Assembly: GCF_013376095.1 (NCBI RefSeq)
Contig: NZ_JAAMFN010000012.1
Span: 34,666-98,665 of the forward strand
Source: Arthrobacter sp. SDTb3-6
GTDB lineage: Bacteria; Actinomycetota; Actinomycetes; Actinomycetales; Micrococcaceae
Direction of reading: 5' to 3'
Length of the DNA: 64,000 bases
Below the pieces are notes generated by a model. The model did not search any database, was not told the DNA's origin, and saw only the letters and a program-made list of their open reading frames with translations. A program made the translations under genes and the position numbers. Below, one piece after another: positions 8,424 through 17,630 of this stretch; positions within the stretch are counted from its first letter, which is position 1, and each line of letters begins with the position of its first letter.

Positions 8424-9533
8424 TCAGGCCAGGCGGGTCAGCCACCCGTGCAGGTCCTCGAGCTGGCCGGTCTGGATGCCCAGCAGCTGCTCGCGGATGG
8501 CCATGGTGACCTCGCCGGCACCGGAACCGGGCGAGGCGATGGTGCCCTCGGACGACTTCAGCTCGCCGATGGGGGTGATCACGGCCGCCGTGCCGCAGGC
8601 AAACGCCTCGGTGATCTCCCCGGAAGCCACCCCGGAACGCCATTCGTCGATGGTGATCTTGCGTTCCTCCACCTTCAGCCCGCGGTCCGCCGCCAGCTGC
8701 ATGACGGAGGAGCGCGTGATGCCGTGCAGGATGTGGCCGTTGAGCTCCGGGGTGACCAGGCGGCCGTCCTTGAACACGAAGAAGATGTTCATGCCGCCGA
8801 GTTCCTCGATGGCGTTGTCGTTGAACGGGTCCAGGAAGAGCACCTGCTTGCAGCCCTGGGCCTCGGCCTCGATCTGCGCGGCCAGCGACGCGGCGTAGTT
8901 GCCGCCGCACTTGGCCTCGCCGGTGCCGCCGGCACCCGCACGGGCAAAGTTCGTGGAGAGCCAGATGGAGACGGGCTTGAGCTCGCCGCCGAAGTAGTTG
9001 CCGGCCGGGGAGGCGATGACGCGGTAGGAGACCTCGCGGGCCGGGCGGACGCCCAGGAACGCCTCGGTGGCGATCATGAACGGGCGCAGGTACAGCGATT
9101 CGCCGTCCTGCGTCGGCACCCAGTCCAGGTCTGCGGAAACCAGCTGGCGCAGGGACTCAATGAACGTCTCGGCGGGCAGTTCGGGCAGGGCCAGGCGGCG
9201 GGCGGAGGCGTTGAAGCGGGCGGCGTTGGCCTCGGGGCGGAACGTCCAGACCGAACCGTCGGCGTGCCGGTACGCCTTCAGGCCCTCGAAGATTTCCTGC
9301 CCATAGTGCAGCACGGCGGAGGCGGGGTCCATGGCGATGGGGCCGTAGGGTTCAATGCGCGCGTTGCTCCAACCGCCCCGGCCGTCGGCACCCACCTTGT
9401 AGTCCACGACAGCCGTGTGGTCGGTGAAGAAGTCGCCAAAACCGGGGTTGGCCAAAACGGCGTCACGCTCGGCGGCGCTCTTCGGGTTGGTGGTCAGCTG
9501 CCGGGTGAATGCCAGCTGCGCTGTCTGGGTCAT
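8424..9533 (-). CDS. ilvE: Branched-chain amino acid aminotransferase
   Basis: This 369-residue class IV PLP aminotransferase catalyses the last step of Leu, Ile and Val synthesis, moving an amino group from glutamate to the 2-oxo acid. The cofactor lysine is probably K208 in GEAKCGGNYAAS, and the substrate-loop motif HYGQEIFEGLKAYR is at about residues 77-89. Length fits the actinobacterial IlvE group (about 365-370). ATG 9533 is preceded by GGAGG at four bases. A possible promoter lies at 9624-9652. leuB is the next gene upstream on the same strand, but the 164-base gap with its own promoter suggests separate transcription. Confidence 0.95.
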   Translation of the reverse strand: MTQTAQLAFTRQLTTNPKSAAERDAVLANPGFGDFFTDHTAVVDYKVGADGRGGWSNARIEPYGPIAMDPASAVLHYGQEIFEGLKAYRHADGSVWTFRPEANAARFNASARRLALPELPAETFIESLRQLVSADLDWVPTQDGESLYLRPFMIATEAFLGVRPAREVSYRVIASPAGNYFGGELKPVSIWLSTNFARAGAGGTGEAKCGGNYAASLAAQIEAEAQGCKQVLFLDPFNDNAIEELGGMNIFFVFKDGRLVTPELNGHILHGITRSSVMQLAADRGLKVEERKITIDEWRSGVASGEITEAFACGTAAVITPIGELKSSEGTIASPGSGAGEVTMAIREQLLGIQTGQLEDLHGWLTRLA

Positions 9534-9623
9534 GCTTCCTCCACATGGTTGTGCCCGCCGTCGGTGATTCCAGCCTGGGCGGCGTTGGTGCCGAAAAATG
9601 CGTGTTCCTGCGCCGACTTTTTC

Positions 9624-9652
9624 AGTTACGGTGCATTCACTCTAGGTGTTAA
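9624..9652 (-). promoter_or_regulatory. Possible ilvE promoter
   Basis: On the minus strand TTAACA (9647-9652) and GTAACT (9624-9629) are separated by exactly 17 bases. This would give a leader of about 85 bases before ilvE. No leader peptide rich in branched-chain residues was found in it. Confidence 0.35.
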
Positions 9653-9697
9653 GCGTACCCCTGCCCGTCCGGCGCGGCGTCCGCCGGCACGACGCCG

Positions 9698-10750
9698 TCA
9701 GACGGCCTGGGCGATGGCGTCGCCGATGGCGCCGGTGGTGCGGGGGGACGCCGGGTTGCGTGTGGCAATGTCCGCCGCGACGGCCGCCTCGATGCGCCCG
9801 GCGGCGGCCTGGTGTCCGAGGTGGTGCAGCAGCAGCGCCGCGGAGAGGATGGCTGCCGTCGGATCCGCCTTCTGCCGGCCGGCAATGTCCGGGGCGGAAC
9901 CGTGGACCGGCTCAAACATGGACGGCGCGGTGCGGTCCATGTTGAGGTTTCCGGAGGCGGCCAGGCCGATCCCGCCGCTGACCGCGGCGGCGAGGTCGGT
10001 GATGATGTCGCCAAAGAGGTTGTCGGTGACAATGACGTCAAAGCGGGCGGGGTCGGTGACCAGGAAGATCATGGCCGCGTCAACGTGCAGGTAGTCGACG
10101 GTGACGTCGGGGAACTCCGCGGCGACGGCCTCCACGGTGCGCTTCCACAGGTGCCCGGCGTGGACCAGCACGTTGTGCTTGTGCACGTACGTGAGCCTCT
10201 TGCGGGGGCGTTCGCTGGCGCGGCGGAAGCCGTCGCGCACCACGCGCTCCACGCCGTAGGCGGTGTTGACGGAGACCTCGGTGGCAACCTCGTGCGCGGT
10301 GCCCTTCCGGAGCGAGCCGCCGTTGCCGACGTAGGGCCCCTCCGTGCCTTCGCGGACCACCACGAAGTCGATGGCGCCGGGGTCCGCCAACGGCGAGGCC
10401 ACGCCGTCGTACAGGCGCGACGGGCGCAGGTTCACATAGTGGTCCAGGCTGAAGCGCAGCTTGAGCAGCATCTCGCGCTCGATCAGCCCGGAGGGGATGG
10501 ACGTGTCGCCGGGGGCCGCTCCGACCGCGCCAAAGAGGATCGCGTCGTGGCCGCGCAGGGCGTCAATGGTTTCCTCCGGCAGCGTCTCGCCGGTGGCCAG
10601 CCAGTGCTCGGCGCCGAGCTTGTACTCGGTCAGCTTAAGCCCCACACCCTCGGCGGCCGTGACCTTTTTCAGGACCTTGACGGCCTCCGCGGTGACCTCC
10701 GGGCCGATGCCGTCGCCGCCAATAACTGCAATGTCAATTGATGCGCTCAT
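9698..10750 (-). CDS. leuB: 3-isopropylmalate dehydrogenase
   Basis: This 350-residue NAD-dependent decarboxylating dehydrogenase of leucine synthesis converts 3-isopropylmalate to 2-oxoisocaproate, the substrate of IlvE next door. The family start ([20 protein letters not shown]) is at residues 7-26, and the metal and substrate residues lie in [16 protein letters not shown] and [12 protein letters not shown]. The length matches the short actinobacterial LeuB. The ATG at 10750 sits six bases after TAGTCT with no leader, so translation is probably leaderless. Confidence 0.95.
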   Translation of the reverse strand: MSASIDIAVIGGDGIGPEVTAEAVKVLKKVTAAEGVGLKLTEYKLGAEHWLATGETLPEETIDALRGHDAILFGAVGAAPGDTSIPSGLIEREMLLKLRFSLDHYVNLRPSRLYDGVASPLADPGAIDFVVVREGTEGPYVGNGGSLRKGTAHEVATEVSVNTAYGVERVVRDGFRRASERPRKRLTYVHKHNVLVHAGHLWKRTVEAVAAEFPDVTVDYLHVDAAMIFLVTDPARFDVIVTDNLFGDIITDLAAAVSGGIGLAASGNLNMDRTAPSMFEPVHGSAPDIAGRQKADPTAAILSAALLLHHLGHQAAAGRIEAAVAADIATRNPASPRTTGAIGDAIAQAV

Positions 10751-10902
10751 GGCTCCAGACTAGCGAAACCATCCACATGATGGGCAAGCGGTCCCACATT
10801 ATGAGACACCAGCCGGGGCCGCCGGGTCCATCGGCGTGGCCCGGCTCCACCCCTGGCAGGACGCCGGACAGCCGCCGCCCGCCTACAGTGGAAGGCGTGA
10901 TC

Positions 10903-12159
10903 ATGCATTCCGTCTACGACTGGTTCCGCCGGCACCGGTTCGCCGTGGACCTCGTCTCCATGGCCGTGCTGTGGTTCGTGGCCATGCCGCTGGGGATGGC
11001 CCGTCCGGGCGCCGGCCCGGGCATGGCCCACCTCACGGCGACCGTCGTCTTCGGCACCGCGCTGGTCGTTCCGCTGGCCTGGCGGCGCACCCGCACCCTC
11101 GCCGCCGGCGCGTTCGTTGCCGCCGCGGCCATCCTGCAGTGGGCGCTGGCGGTGCAGCCCATGCCCGCAGACATTGCGGTGCCGATCGTGCTGTACGCCC
11201 TGGCGGCCTTCGCCCCGCGCTGGGCGAGCCTGGGCGGGCTGGCATTGGCAATGCTGGGCGCCATCTTGCTGGTCACCCGCTTTTTCGCCAACCTCACCTC
11301 GTCCTCCTTGGCCTCGATGCCCTATGGCGCCGTGCTGGTCCTGGGCATCTGGGTGCTCGTCCTGTTCAGCTGGACAGCCGGGGACCTGACCCGGACCAAA
11401 CGGCTGCGGGAACAGGCACTGGAGGACCGCGCGCACCGCCTGGAGATCGAGGCCCAGCAGGAACGCGAACTGGCCACCGGCGACGAACGCGCCCGCATCG
11501 CCCGCGAGATGCACGACATCGTGGCCCATTCCCTCTCCGTCATCATCACCCAGGCCGACGGCGCCCTGTACGCCGCCGCAGCCCATCCTGAGGCCGCGCC
11601 CGCCGCACTCGCCACCATCGCCGGGACGGGACGGTCCTCGCTGCAGGAAATGCGGCGCCTGCTGGGCGTGCTGCGCGGGGGCGCTGACGCCTCCATGCGG
11701 CCCCTGCCCGGCCTGTCGGAACTCGATGAACTGCTGCTCGGTGTCCGCGCCGCCGGCCTGGCGGTCTCCTCAGAGACCACCGGATCGGCGCGCCGCACGC
11801 TGCCGGCGGGGGCCGAGCTCACCGCCTACCGGGTGGTCCAGGAGGGCCTGACCAACGTCATGAAGCACGCCGGGCCCAACGTCCAGGCGGCAGTGGCGCT
11901 CCACTGGGGCGCCCGCGGCCTGGATGTGTCGGTGCGGGACAACGGGAGGGGTGCCTCGGCGTCGTTGGCGGACACGGGAGGCGCGCACGACGCCGGCACC
12001 TCCCTCCCAGCCCTGCCCGCCTCCCCGCGGTCCCCGGGCGGCAACGGACTGCGCGGAATGGGCGAACGTGTGAAACTGTACGACGGGACGCTGGAGGCCA
12101 AGCCGCTCGCTGGCGGCGGCTTCGGCATTGCCGCATTCATTCCCTATTCGGAGGCTTAA
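10903..12159 (+). CDS. Sensor histidine kinase, NarL/LiaS type
   Basis: This 418-residue kinase has about five membrane helices in residues 14-158, with almost no extracellular loop. A HisKA_3 dimerisation domain follows, in which H204 (ARIAREMHDIVAHSLS) is the phospho-acceptor, then an HATPase_c domain with DNGRGA and GNGLRGMGERV. The absence of a large sensor domain is typical of intramembrane-sensing kinases that detect envelope stress or work with an ABC transporter. The response regulator starts directly at the stop codon, and an ABC exporter follows. ATG 10903 was preferred (GGAAGG seven bases upstream). GTG 10897 with TACAGT seven bases upstream is an alternative leaderless start. Confidence 0.9.
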   Translation: MHSVYDWFRRHRFAVDLVSMAVLWFVAMPLGMARPGAGPGMAHLTATVVFGTALVVPLAWRRTRTLAAGAFVAAAAILQWALAVQPMPADIAVPIVLYALAAFAPRWASLGGLALAMLGAILLVTRFFANLTSSSLASMPYGAVLVLGIWVLVLFSWTAGDLTRTKRLREQALEDRAHRLEIEAQQERELATGDERARIAREMHDIVAHSLSVIITQADGALYAAAAHPEAAPAALATIAGTGRSSLQEMRRLLGVLRGGADASMRPLPGLSELDELLLGVRAAGLAVSSETTGSARRTLPAGAELTAYRVVQEGLTNVMKHAGPNVQAAVALHWGARGLDVSVRDNGRGASASLADTGGAHDAGTSLPALPASPRSPGGNGLRGMGERVKLYDGTLEAKPLAGGGFGIAAFIPYSEA

Positions 12160-12864
12160 ATGACACATCCGCCCATCCGCGTGGCGCTGGTGGACGACCA
12201 GCTGTTGATCCGCTCCGGACTCGGCATGCTCATCAATTCCCAGCCGGACCTTTCCGCGGTGGTGGAGGCCGGCAACGGCGTCGAGGCCCTGGCCGCGCTG
12301 TCCGCGACGGCCGCCGATGTGGTCCTCATGGACGTCAGGATGCCCGGCATGGACGGGATCGAGACCACCCGGCGGCTGGTGGAGCGGGTCAAGGCCGCAC
12401 CCGCCGGATCGTGGCTTTCCGGGCTGAAGATCGTGGTGCTGACCACCTTCGACCTGGACGAATACGCATTGGCCGCCATCCAGGCCGGGGCCAGCGGCTT
12501 CCTGCTGAAGGACGCCCCGCCGGAAGAACTGCTCGGTGCCATCCGTACCGTCTACCGCGGCGACGCCGTGATCGCCCCGTCCACCACCCGGCGGCTCCTG
12601 GACCACGTGGCGCCCCTGCTGGCGGCGCCGAGCCCGGCCAACGACGCGCACGCCGCCGCCGTGGCGGGGCTGACGGCGCGGGAGCACGAGGTGTTTGTGC
12701 TGATCGCCCAGGGGCTGTCCAACCCGGAAATCGCCGGACAGCTTTTTGTCTCCGAGGCCACCGTCAAGACCCATGTGGGGCACATCCTGGCAAAACTGAA
12801 CGCCCGCGACCGCGTCCAGGTGGTGGTCATCGCCTACGAGACAGGCATAGTGTCCCCCGGCTGA
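12160..12864 (+). CDS. NarL/LuxR-family response regulator
   Basis: This 234-residue partner of the preceding kinase has a receiver domain with acidic pair D12-D13 and phospho-acceptor D58 (LMDVRMPGMDG). A C-terminal LuxR-type helix-turn-helix begins at about residue 171 (LTAREHEVFVLIAQGLSNPE). The ATG abuts the kinase stop codon, with GGAGG six bases upstream inside the kinase gene, so the two are translationally coupled. The likely target is the ABC exporter operon downstream, judged by position only. Confidence 0.93.
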   Translation: MTHPPIRVALVDDQLLIRSGLGMLINSQPDLSAVVEAGNGVEALAALSATAADVVLMDVRMPGMDGIETTRRLVERVKAAPAGSWLSGLKIVVLTTFDLDEYALAAIQAGASGFLLKDAPPEELLGAIRTVYRGDAVIAPSTTRRLLDHVAPLLAAPSPANDAHAAAVAGLTAREHEVFVLIAQGLSNPEIAGQLFVSEATVKTHVGHILAKLNARDRVQVVVIAYETGIVSPG

Positions 12865-12880
12865 CCCCACCCACCCACCA

Positions 12881-12971
12881 ACGCTCGGTTGCAATCGGGG
12901 CGTTTTTGCCCAACGCTCCCGCACCCAGTGAGGGAGCGTTGGCCGTTTTTGCCCCGATTGCAACCGAGCGT
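12881..12971. repeat. Nested 91-bp palindrome
   Basis: Perfect 21-base outer arms (12881-12901 and 12951-12971, core CTCGGTTGCAATCGGGG) enclose perfect 10-base inner arms, CAACGCTCCC and GGGAGCGTTG, with the direct repeat GTTTTTGCC between outer and inner arms on both sides. It starts 16 bases after the response-regulator stop and could end that transcript, but its perfection and its resemblance to the palindromes at 8341, 34825 and 35898 suggest a dispersed repeat family. Confidence 0.85.
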
Positions 12972-13100
12972 CGCAGGGAGGCAGGCCCGGGGTGCCGCGG
13001 GCGGGTCATCCCTTGGGAGGAGGTGGCGGGGGCGAACATGCCTGCGATCTCCACCCGCGCTCCGATCCGCCGCCACCCCAGGCGGAAATAGGCTGGAGCC

Positions 13101-13853
13101 ATGACGATCACTACCGAACAAAACCGGCGGACCCTGGCGGTCCAGGCCCGCGGGCTGCGCAAGACCTACGGCAAGGGCGAGACCGAGGTGGCGGCGCTCA
13201 AGGGCGTTGACCTGGACTTCCCGGCGGGCCGGTTCACCGCCATCATGGGCCCCTCCGGCTCCGGCAAGTCCACGCTCATGCACTGCCTGGCCGGGCTCGA
13301 CTCCGTCACGGCAGGCACCATCCACCTCGGCGAGACGGAACTCACGGCGCTCAACGACAAGGCGCTGACGCAACTGCGCCGGGACAGGATCGGCTTCGTG
13401 TTCCAGGCCTTCAACCTGGTCCCCACGCTCACCGCGGAAGCCAACATCACCCTGCCCGTGGCGCTCGCCGGCGGCAAGGTGGACAAGGAATGGTTCACCT
13501 CCGTCACCTCCACGCTGGGCCTCACCGACCGGCTGGCGCACAAGCCGCACGAGCTCTCCGGCGGCCAGCAGCAGCGTGTCGCCGTGGCCCGCGCCCTGCT
13601 CACCCGCCCCGACGTCATTTTCGGCGACGAGCCCACCGGCAACCTCGACTCCCGCTCCGGCGCCGAGGTGCTGGGCATGCTGCGCCGCTCTTCCCGCGAG
13701 ATGGGCCAGTCCATCATCATGGTCACGCACGACCCCGTCGCCGCCTCCTACGCCGACCGCGTGGTGTTGATGAACGACGGCGCCCTGGTGGGCGAGCTGG
13801 AGAACCCCACGGCCGAGACCGTGCTTGCCTCCCTCGCATCCCTGGGGGCATAG
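13101..13853 (+). CDS. ABC transporter ATP-binding protein (MacB/LolD type)
   Basis: This 250-residue ATPase has Walker A GPSGSGKST (50-58), Q-loop FQAFNLVPTLTAEANI, signature LSGGQQQRV (152-160), Walker B with GDEPTGNLDS (about 173-184) and the switch His in MVTHDPVAASYADRV. It belongs to the MacB/LolD/FtsE group that powers FtsX-type permeases. Its permease starts three bases after the stop. The ATG is six bases after TAGGCT, so the message is probably leaderless. The two-component system upstream suggests control by envelope stress, for example antimicrobial compounds. Confidence 0.94.
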   Translation: MTITTEQNRRTLAVQARGLRKTYGKGETEVAALKGVDLDFPAGRFTAIMGPSGSGKSTLMHCLAGLDSVTAGTIHLGETELTALNDKALTQLRRDRIGFVFQAFNLVPTLTAEANITLPVALAGGKVDKEWFTSVTSTLGLTDRLAHKPHELSGGQQQRVAVARALLTRPDVIFGDEPTGNLDSRSGAEVLGMLRRSSREMGQSIIMVTHDPVAASYADRVVLMNDGALVGELENPTAETVLASLASLGA

Positions 13854-13856
13854 GAC

Positions 13857-16448
13857 ATGCTGCAGGTAGCCTTTAGCCAGCTCAAGACCCATTCACGGCG
13901 GTTCATCGCCATCATGCTGGCCGTGCTGCTGGCCGTCGCCTTTCTCTCCGCCACGCTCATGGTAAACTCCTCCGCCACGGCCTCCCTGACCGCGAGCCTG
14001 GGACAGTCCTACGCCAAGGCGGACCTGGTCGCCTCCGCCACCGCCTCCGTGCCGCTGACCGCCGCGTCCGCCGCAGCAGCCGCCCGCACGCCCGGCGTCG
14101 CCGCCAGCTACCCGCTCCGCCAGGAGATGGTGCCGGTCTCGGCCGGCACCGCCACGCTGGCGGGCGTGCTGCGCAACCTCCCCGCCTCCCCTGCCCTGGA
14201 GCCCCTGGCGCTGGTCAGCGGCTCATGGCCGACGGCGGCCGGCCAGGTCACGGTCGACGCCAAGACCGCAGCGGCCCGCCACCTGGCCGTGGGCAGCACC
14301 GTGACCCTGGGCGGAACCCCCGTCGCGGCGGCCCACCAGGAAGGCCGCCTGAAGGCCGAGGCCCGAGCGTCCGGTTCCGGCGTCTCCGGTTCCGGCACGT
14401 CCGGGGCAGCCCGTTCCGCCGAGCCGGACTCCGCCCTGCCCGCCGCCTCGCACGCGGTGAAGGCGACCGTCACCGGGGTCATGGCGGCCTCCGCCGATCC
14501 CCAGCTCTCCGGCCTGGCGCAGTTTGCGGCCACGGCCGCCACCCTGGACGCCGTATCCGGCCCCGACACCCACTACACGACCATTGCGGTCAAGCTGGTG
14601 CCGGGCACCAACACGGCCACTGCCACCACCGCGCTGGAGCAGGCGCTGAGGCTGCCGGCCGGCCAGGTGGTCACCCCGCAGGAGCTCACCACGGCCACCG
14701 TCAAGTCCTTCACGGGCGGGACCGACCACCTCACGATCGTGCTGCTCGCCTTTGCCGCCGTCGCCCTGCTGGTCTCCGGCCTGGTGGTTTCCAACACCTT
14801 CTCCGTCCTCGTCGCCCAGCGCACCCGCGAGCTGGCGCTGCTGCGCTGCGTGGGCGCAAGCCGGAAGCAGGTTCGCTCCTCCGTCATCCTCGAGGCCCTC
14901 GTGGTGGGCCTGGCAGCATCGGTGCTCGGCGTGCTGGCCGCGGTGGGGACCATGGCCGTCGTCGTCGGCCTGCTGCGCCACAACCCCGACTACGCCTTTG
15001 CCACCCTGGGGGTTCCGGCGTCGTCCATCATTGCCGGGTTGGTGGTGGGGACGCTGCTGACGGTGGCGGCCTCGCTGGTCCCCGCCCGCTCGGCCACGCG
15101 GGTGGCGCCGCTGGCGGCGCTGCGGCCGGCCGACGACGCCTCCGTCCACAACGCGGCCGGGCGGGTGCGCCTCGGGATCGGCATCGCGCTGATCCTGGTC
15201 GGAGGTGCGGGACTGGTGGCCGGCGGGCTCGGTTCCAACCTGCTGCTGGCCGTGCCTGCCGGGGCGGCGTCATTCGTGGGGCTCATCCTGGCGGCGACGC
15301 TGTTTGTGCCGCGCCTGGTGTCGATGGCCGGCAGGCTGGCCCGGCCCGCGGGCGTCCCCGGCACCATGGCCTCCGCGAACGCGGTGCGGAATCCGCGCCG
15401 GACCACCGCCACGGCCTCCGCACTGCTGATCGGCGTCACGCTCGTGACCATGATGATGACGGGCGCAGCCACCGCGCGGCAGGCCTTCGAATCGCAGCTG
15501 GCCGACCATTTCCCCGTCGACATGGCAGCCGCGGCGGTGCCGGGCGCGCCGGCATTCACCGGCGCCGAACTGGCCAAGGCGGCCACCCTCCCCGGCGTTG
15601 AGGCCGTGGCCCAGCTGAAGGTGGTGGGCACCGTCACAGCCGGCGGCCGGCAATACCCGGCTTATGGCATCTCCGCCGCGGACGCCGCACGGCTGCTCGG
15701 CAACCCGGCGAACCGGCCCGCACCAGGCACCGTGGTGCTGCCCAAGGGCACCAAGGCTGCGGGCGCATCGCTGGTGGACGGCAAAACGACCACCCGGCTC
15801 ACGGTGCACACTTCCACCACCGGCGGGATCGCCGCACTGGTCCCGCTCAGCGACTTCCCCGCCGCGGCCGCCGGCAGCCCTGTACTGGCCGGCGCTGCCG
15901 ACCAGGTATGGATCAAGGTGTCCCCCTCACTGGACGGGACCGCCATCACGGCCCTGCGCGCGGACATCGCCTCGGCGTTGCACGTTGACGAAAACCAGGT
16001 GGACGGGGCCGTGCTCGAGAAGGTCATGTTCAACCAGGTCATCAACACGCTGCTGCTGGTGGTGACCGGCCTGCTGGCCGTGGCGATTGTCATCGCCCTC
16101 ATCGGGGTAGCCAACACGCTGTCGCTGTCAGTGCTGGAACGGACCCGCGAGAACTCGCTGCTGCGGGCGCTGGGCCTGACCCGGGGCCAGCTTCGCGGCA
16201 TGTTGGCGCTGGAGGCGGTGCTCATTGCCGGGGTGGCCGCCGTCATCGGCTCCGTCCTGGGCGTGGTGTACGGCTGGCTCGGGGCGCAGTCCGCCCTGGG
16301 CAGCTTCACCACCGTGGTGCCGGTGGTTCCATGGGCCCAGGTGTTGCTGGTGGTGGCCGTGGCCGCCGCCGCGGGGCTGCTGGCCTCGGTGGTTCCGGCC
16401 CGCCGCGCGGCCCGGCTCTCCCCCGTCGAAGGCCTGGCCGTGGACTGA
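13857..16448 (+). CDS. FtsX-type ABC transporter permease
   Basis: This 863-residue membrane protein has an N-terminal helix (FIAIMLAVLLAVAFLSATLM, residues 19-38), a large MacB-like extracytoplasmic domain, and two FtsX core modules. The first follows HLTIVLLAFAAVALLVSGLV and the second is at the C-terminus, around LLLVVTGLLAVAIVIALIG. Each has the family signature on the cytoplasmic side (RTRELALLRCVGASRKQV and RTRENSLLRALGLTRGQ). This duplicated form moves lipids, peptides or drugs out of the membrane rather than importing solutes. It forms an operon with the ATPase. Confidence 0.92.
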   Translation: MLQVAFSQLKTHSRRFIAIMLAVLLAVAFLSATLMVNSSATASLTASLGQSYAKADLVASATASVPLTAASAAAAARTPGVAASYPLRQEMVPVSAGTATLAGVLRNLPASPALEPLALVSGSWPTAAGQVTVDAKTAAARHLAVGSTVTLGGTPVAAAHQEGRLKAEARASGSGVSGSGTSGAARSAEPDSALPAASHAVKATVTGVMAASADPQLSGLAQFAATAATLDAVSGPDTHYTTIAVKLVPGTNTATATTALEQALRLPAGQVVTPQELTTATVKSFTGGTDHLTIVLLAFAAVALLVSGLVVSNTFSVLVAQRTRELALLRCVGASRKQVRSSVILEALVVGLAASVLGVLAAVGTMAVVVGLLRHNPDYAFATLGVPASSIIAGLVVGTLLTVAASLVPARSATRVAPLAALRPADDASVHNAAGRVRLGIGIALILVGGAGLVAGGLGSNLLLAVPAGAASFVGLILAATLFVPRLVSMAGRLARPAGVPGTMASANAVRNPRRTTATASALLIGVTLVTMMMTGAATARQAFESQLADHFPVDMAAAAVPGAPAFTGAELAKAATLPGVEAVAQLKVVGTVTAGGRQYPAYGISAADAARLLGNPANRPAPGTVVLPKGTKAAGASLVDGKTTTRLTVHTSTTGGIAALVPLSDFPAAAAGSPVLAGAADQVWIKVSPSLDGTAITALRADIASALHVDENQVDGAVLEKVMFNQVINTLLLVVTGLLAVAIVIALIGVANTLSLSVLERTRENSLLRALGLTRGQLRGMLALEAVLIAGVAAVIGSVLGVVYGWLGAQSALGSFTTVVPVVPWAQVLLVVAVAAAAGLLASVVPARRAARLSPVEGLAVD

Positions 16449-16485
16449 CGCGGGCGGCGGGGGTGCCCGCGGCCGCCTGTCACCG

Positions 16486-16536
16486 CGGCAATTACTGCAG
16501 CTGGACCAAATTTCAGCTGGTGCAGGCGAGCCGAGG
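16486..16536. repeat. Degraded palindrome fragment
   Basis: The stretch CTGCAGCTGGACCAAATTT followed by CAGCTGGTGCAG resembles a shortened copy of the palindrome in front of the intact AbiEi-like gene (34825-34885), which reads TGCAGATCCTGGCCCAAAAA then CATTTCAGC. It lies about 65 bases before the broken AbiEi-like gene. The match is imperfect and could be chance. Confidence 0.35.
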
Positions 16537-16598
16537 GTTATCCACAGATCCCGGATTGCCCCTTTCGTGGCGCAGACCCTGATGACACGCTGGGAGGC

Positions 16599-17601
16599 AT
16601 GAACAAACCGCGCCTGATCCTTCCGGCGGATTTGAGACTGGTGGGACAGGACTCCAGGAAGCTCGCCCAGCTAAAGAACAAGGGATAGCCGGTGCGCATC
16701 CGTCGGGGCGTCTACACGAAATCCGACGACTGGAACAGTTCCAGTCCGGCGCAGCAATATGGGCTCCGGGCTGCGGCGTTCCAGGCGCTGGCACCGCGCC
16801 AACCCGTCCTGTGTCATGCAACCGCAGCACGCCTAGGGGGACTGTGGATTGTCGGACTGCCGTCAAAGCTGCACGTGGTGACGGAGACCGCCACCAGCGG
16901 ACGCAACAACAACGGGGTCATCCGTCACCTTGGATCGCTGACCAACGGCGTCGTCCAGTGCGGTCCGTTCCTGCCCACCGACAAGCTGACCACCACCGTG
17001 GCACTGGTCAAGGGGCTGTCGTTCCCTTTTGCGGTCGCTGTCTGCGACTCCGCCCGGCGATCCCCCGAGGCCGGCCAGGCTGTCAACGAATTCATGGCCG
17101 CCGGCTCCGTGCCCGACCTCCATGGGCTGTCACGGGAAACTGACGGTCCACAGGGACAGGCCGTTTCGGTGGACGATCTGCGCGGCCGCCGGCCGTCTCG
17201 GCAGCAGGGCTGCCCGCGAACGAACCTTGGCGGTCATCAACTTCGCCTCGGACCTGTCCGGGTCTGCAGGTGAATCCATCAGTCGCGCCAAGATGTTCCA
17301 ATTCGGATTTCCCGCACCAGTGCTCCAACAGCCGTTTGTCCTGCGTGACCGCAGAAAGGCAAAAGTCGACTTTTGGTTTGAGGAACAACGGGTCGTCGGC
17401 GAATTCGAAGGCAAGGGCAAGTATCTCCGCGCCGACGGGGGTGCAGGCCTGTCCATCCAGCAACGGGTGATGAAGGAAAAGGCCCGTGAGGACCAGATCC
17501 GCGCCCAGGGCGTCGGGTTTGTCCGTTGGGAATGGGACGAAATGATGAACCGTCAGCAGTTCATCCACTTGTTGCGCCGAGCCGGGCTGCCCCGGAAATG
17601 A
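16599..17601 (+). pseudogene. Broken AbiEi/DUF559-like gene
   Basis: The plus strand encodes a two-part protein like those annotated as type IV AbiEi-antitoxin-like proteins with a DUF559 (Vsr-type nuclease fold) C-terminus. It is interrupted twice. Codon 30 from ATG 16599 is TAG (16686-16688), just before VRIRRGVYT. The frame then shifts by one extra base near 17184, between VSVDDLR and AAGRLGSRAARER. The rest continues to 17601 with the nuclease-like part (KVDFWFEEQRVVGEFEGKGK, then RAQGVGFVRWEWDE). Restoring both lesions gives one continuous protein of about 333 residues. A related intact gene is at 34956. The lesions could be sequencing errors, but two independent ones favour real decay. 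Confidence 0.8.
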
Positions 17602-17630
17602 CGTGCCACGGCAATTCCGGGTGGCGGACA

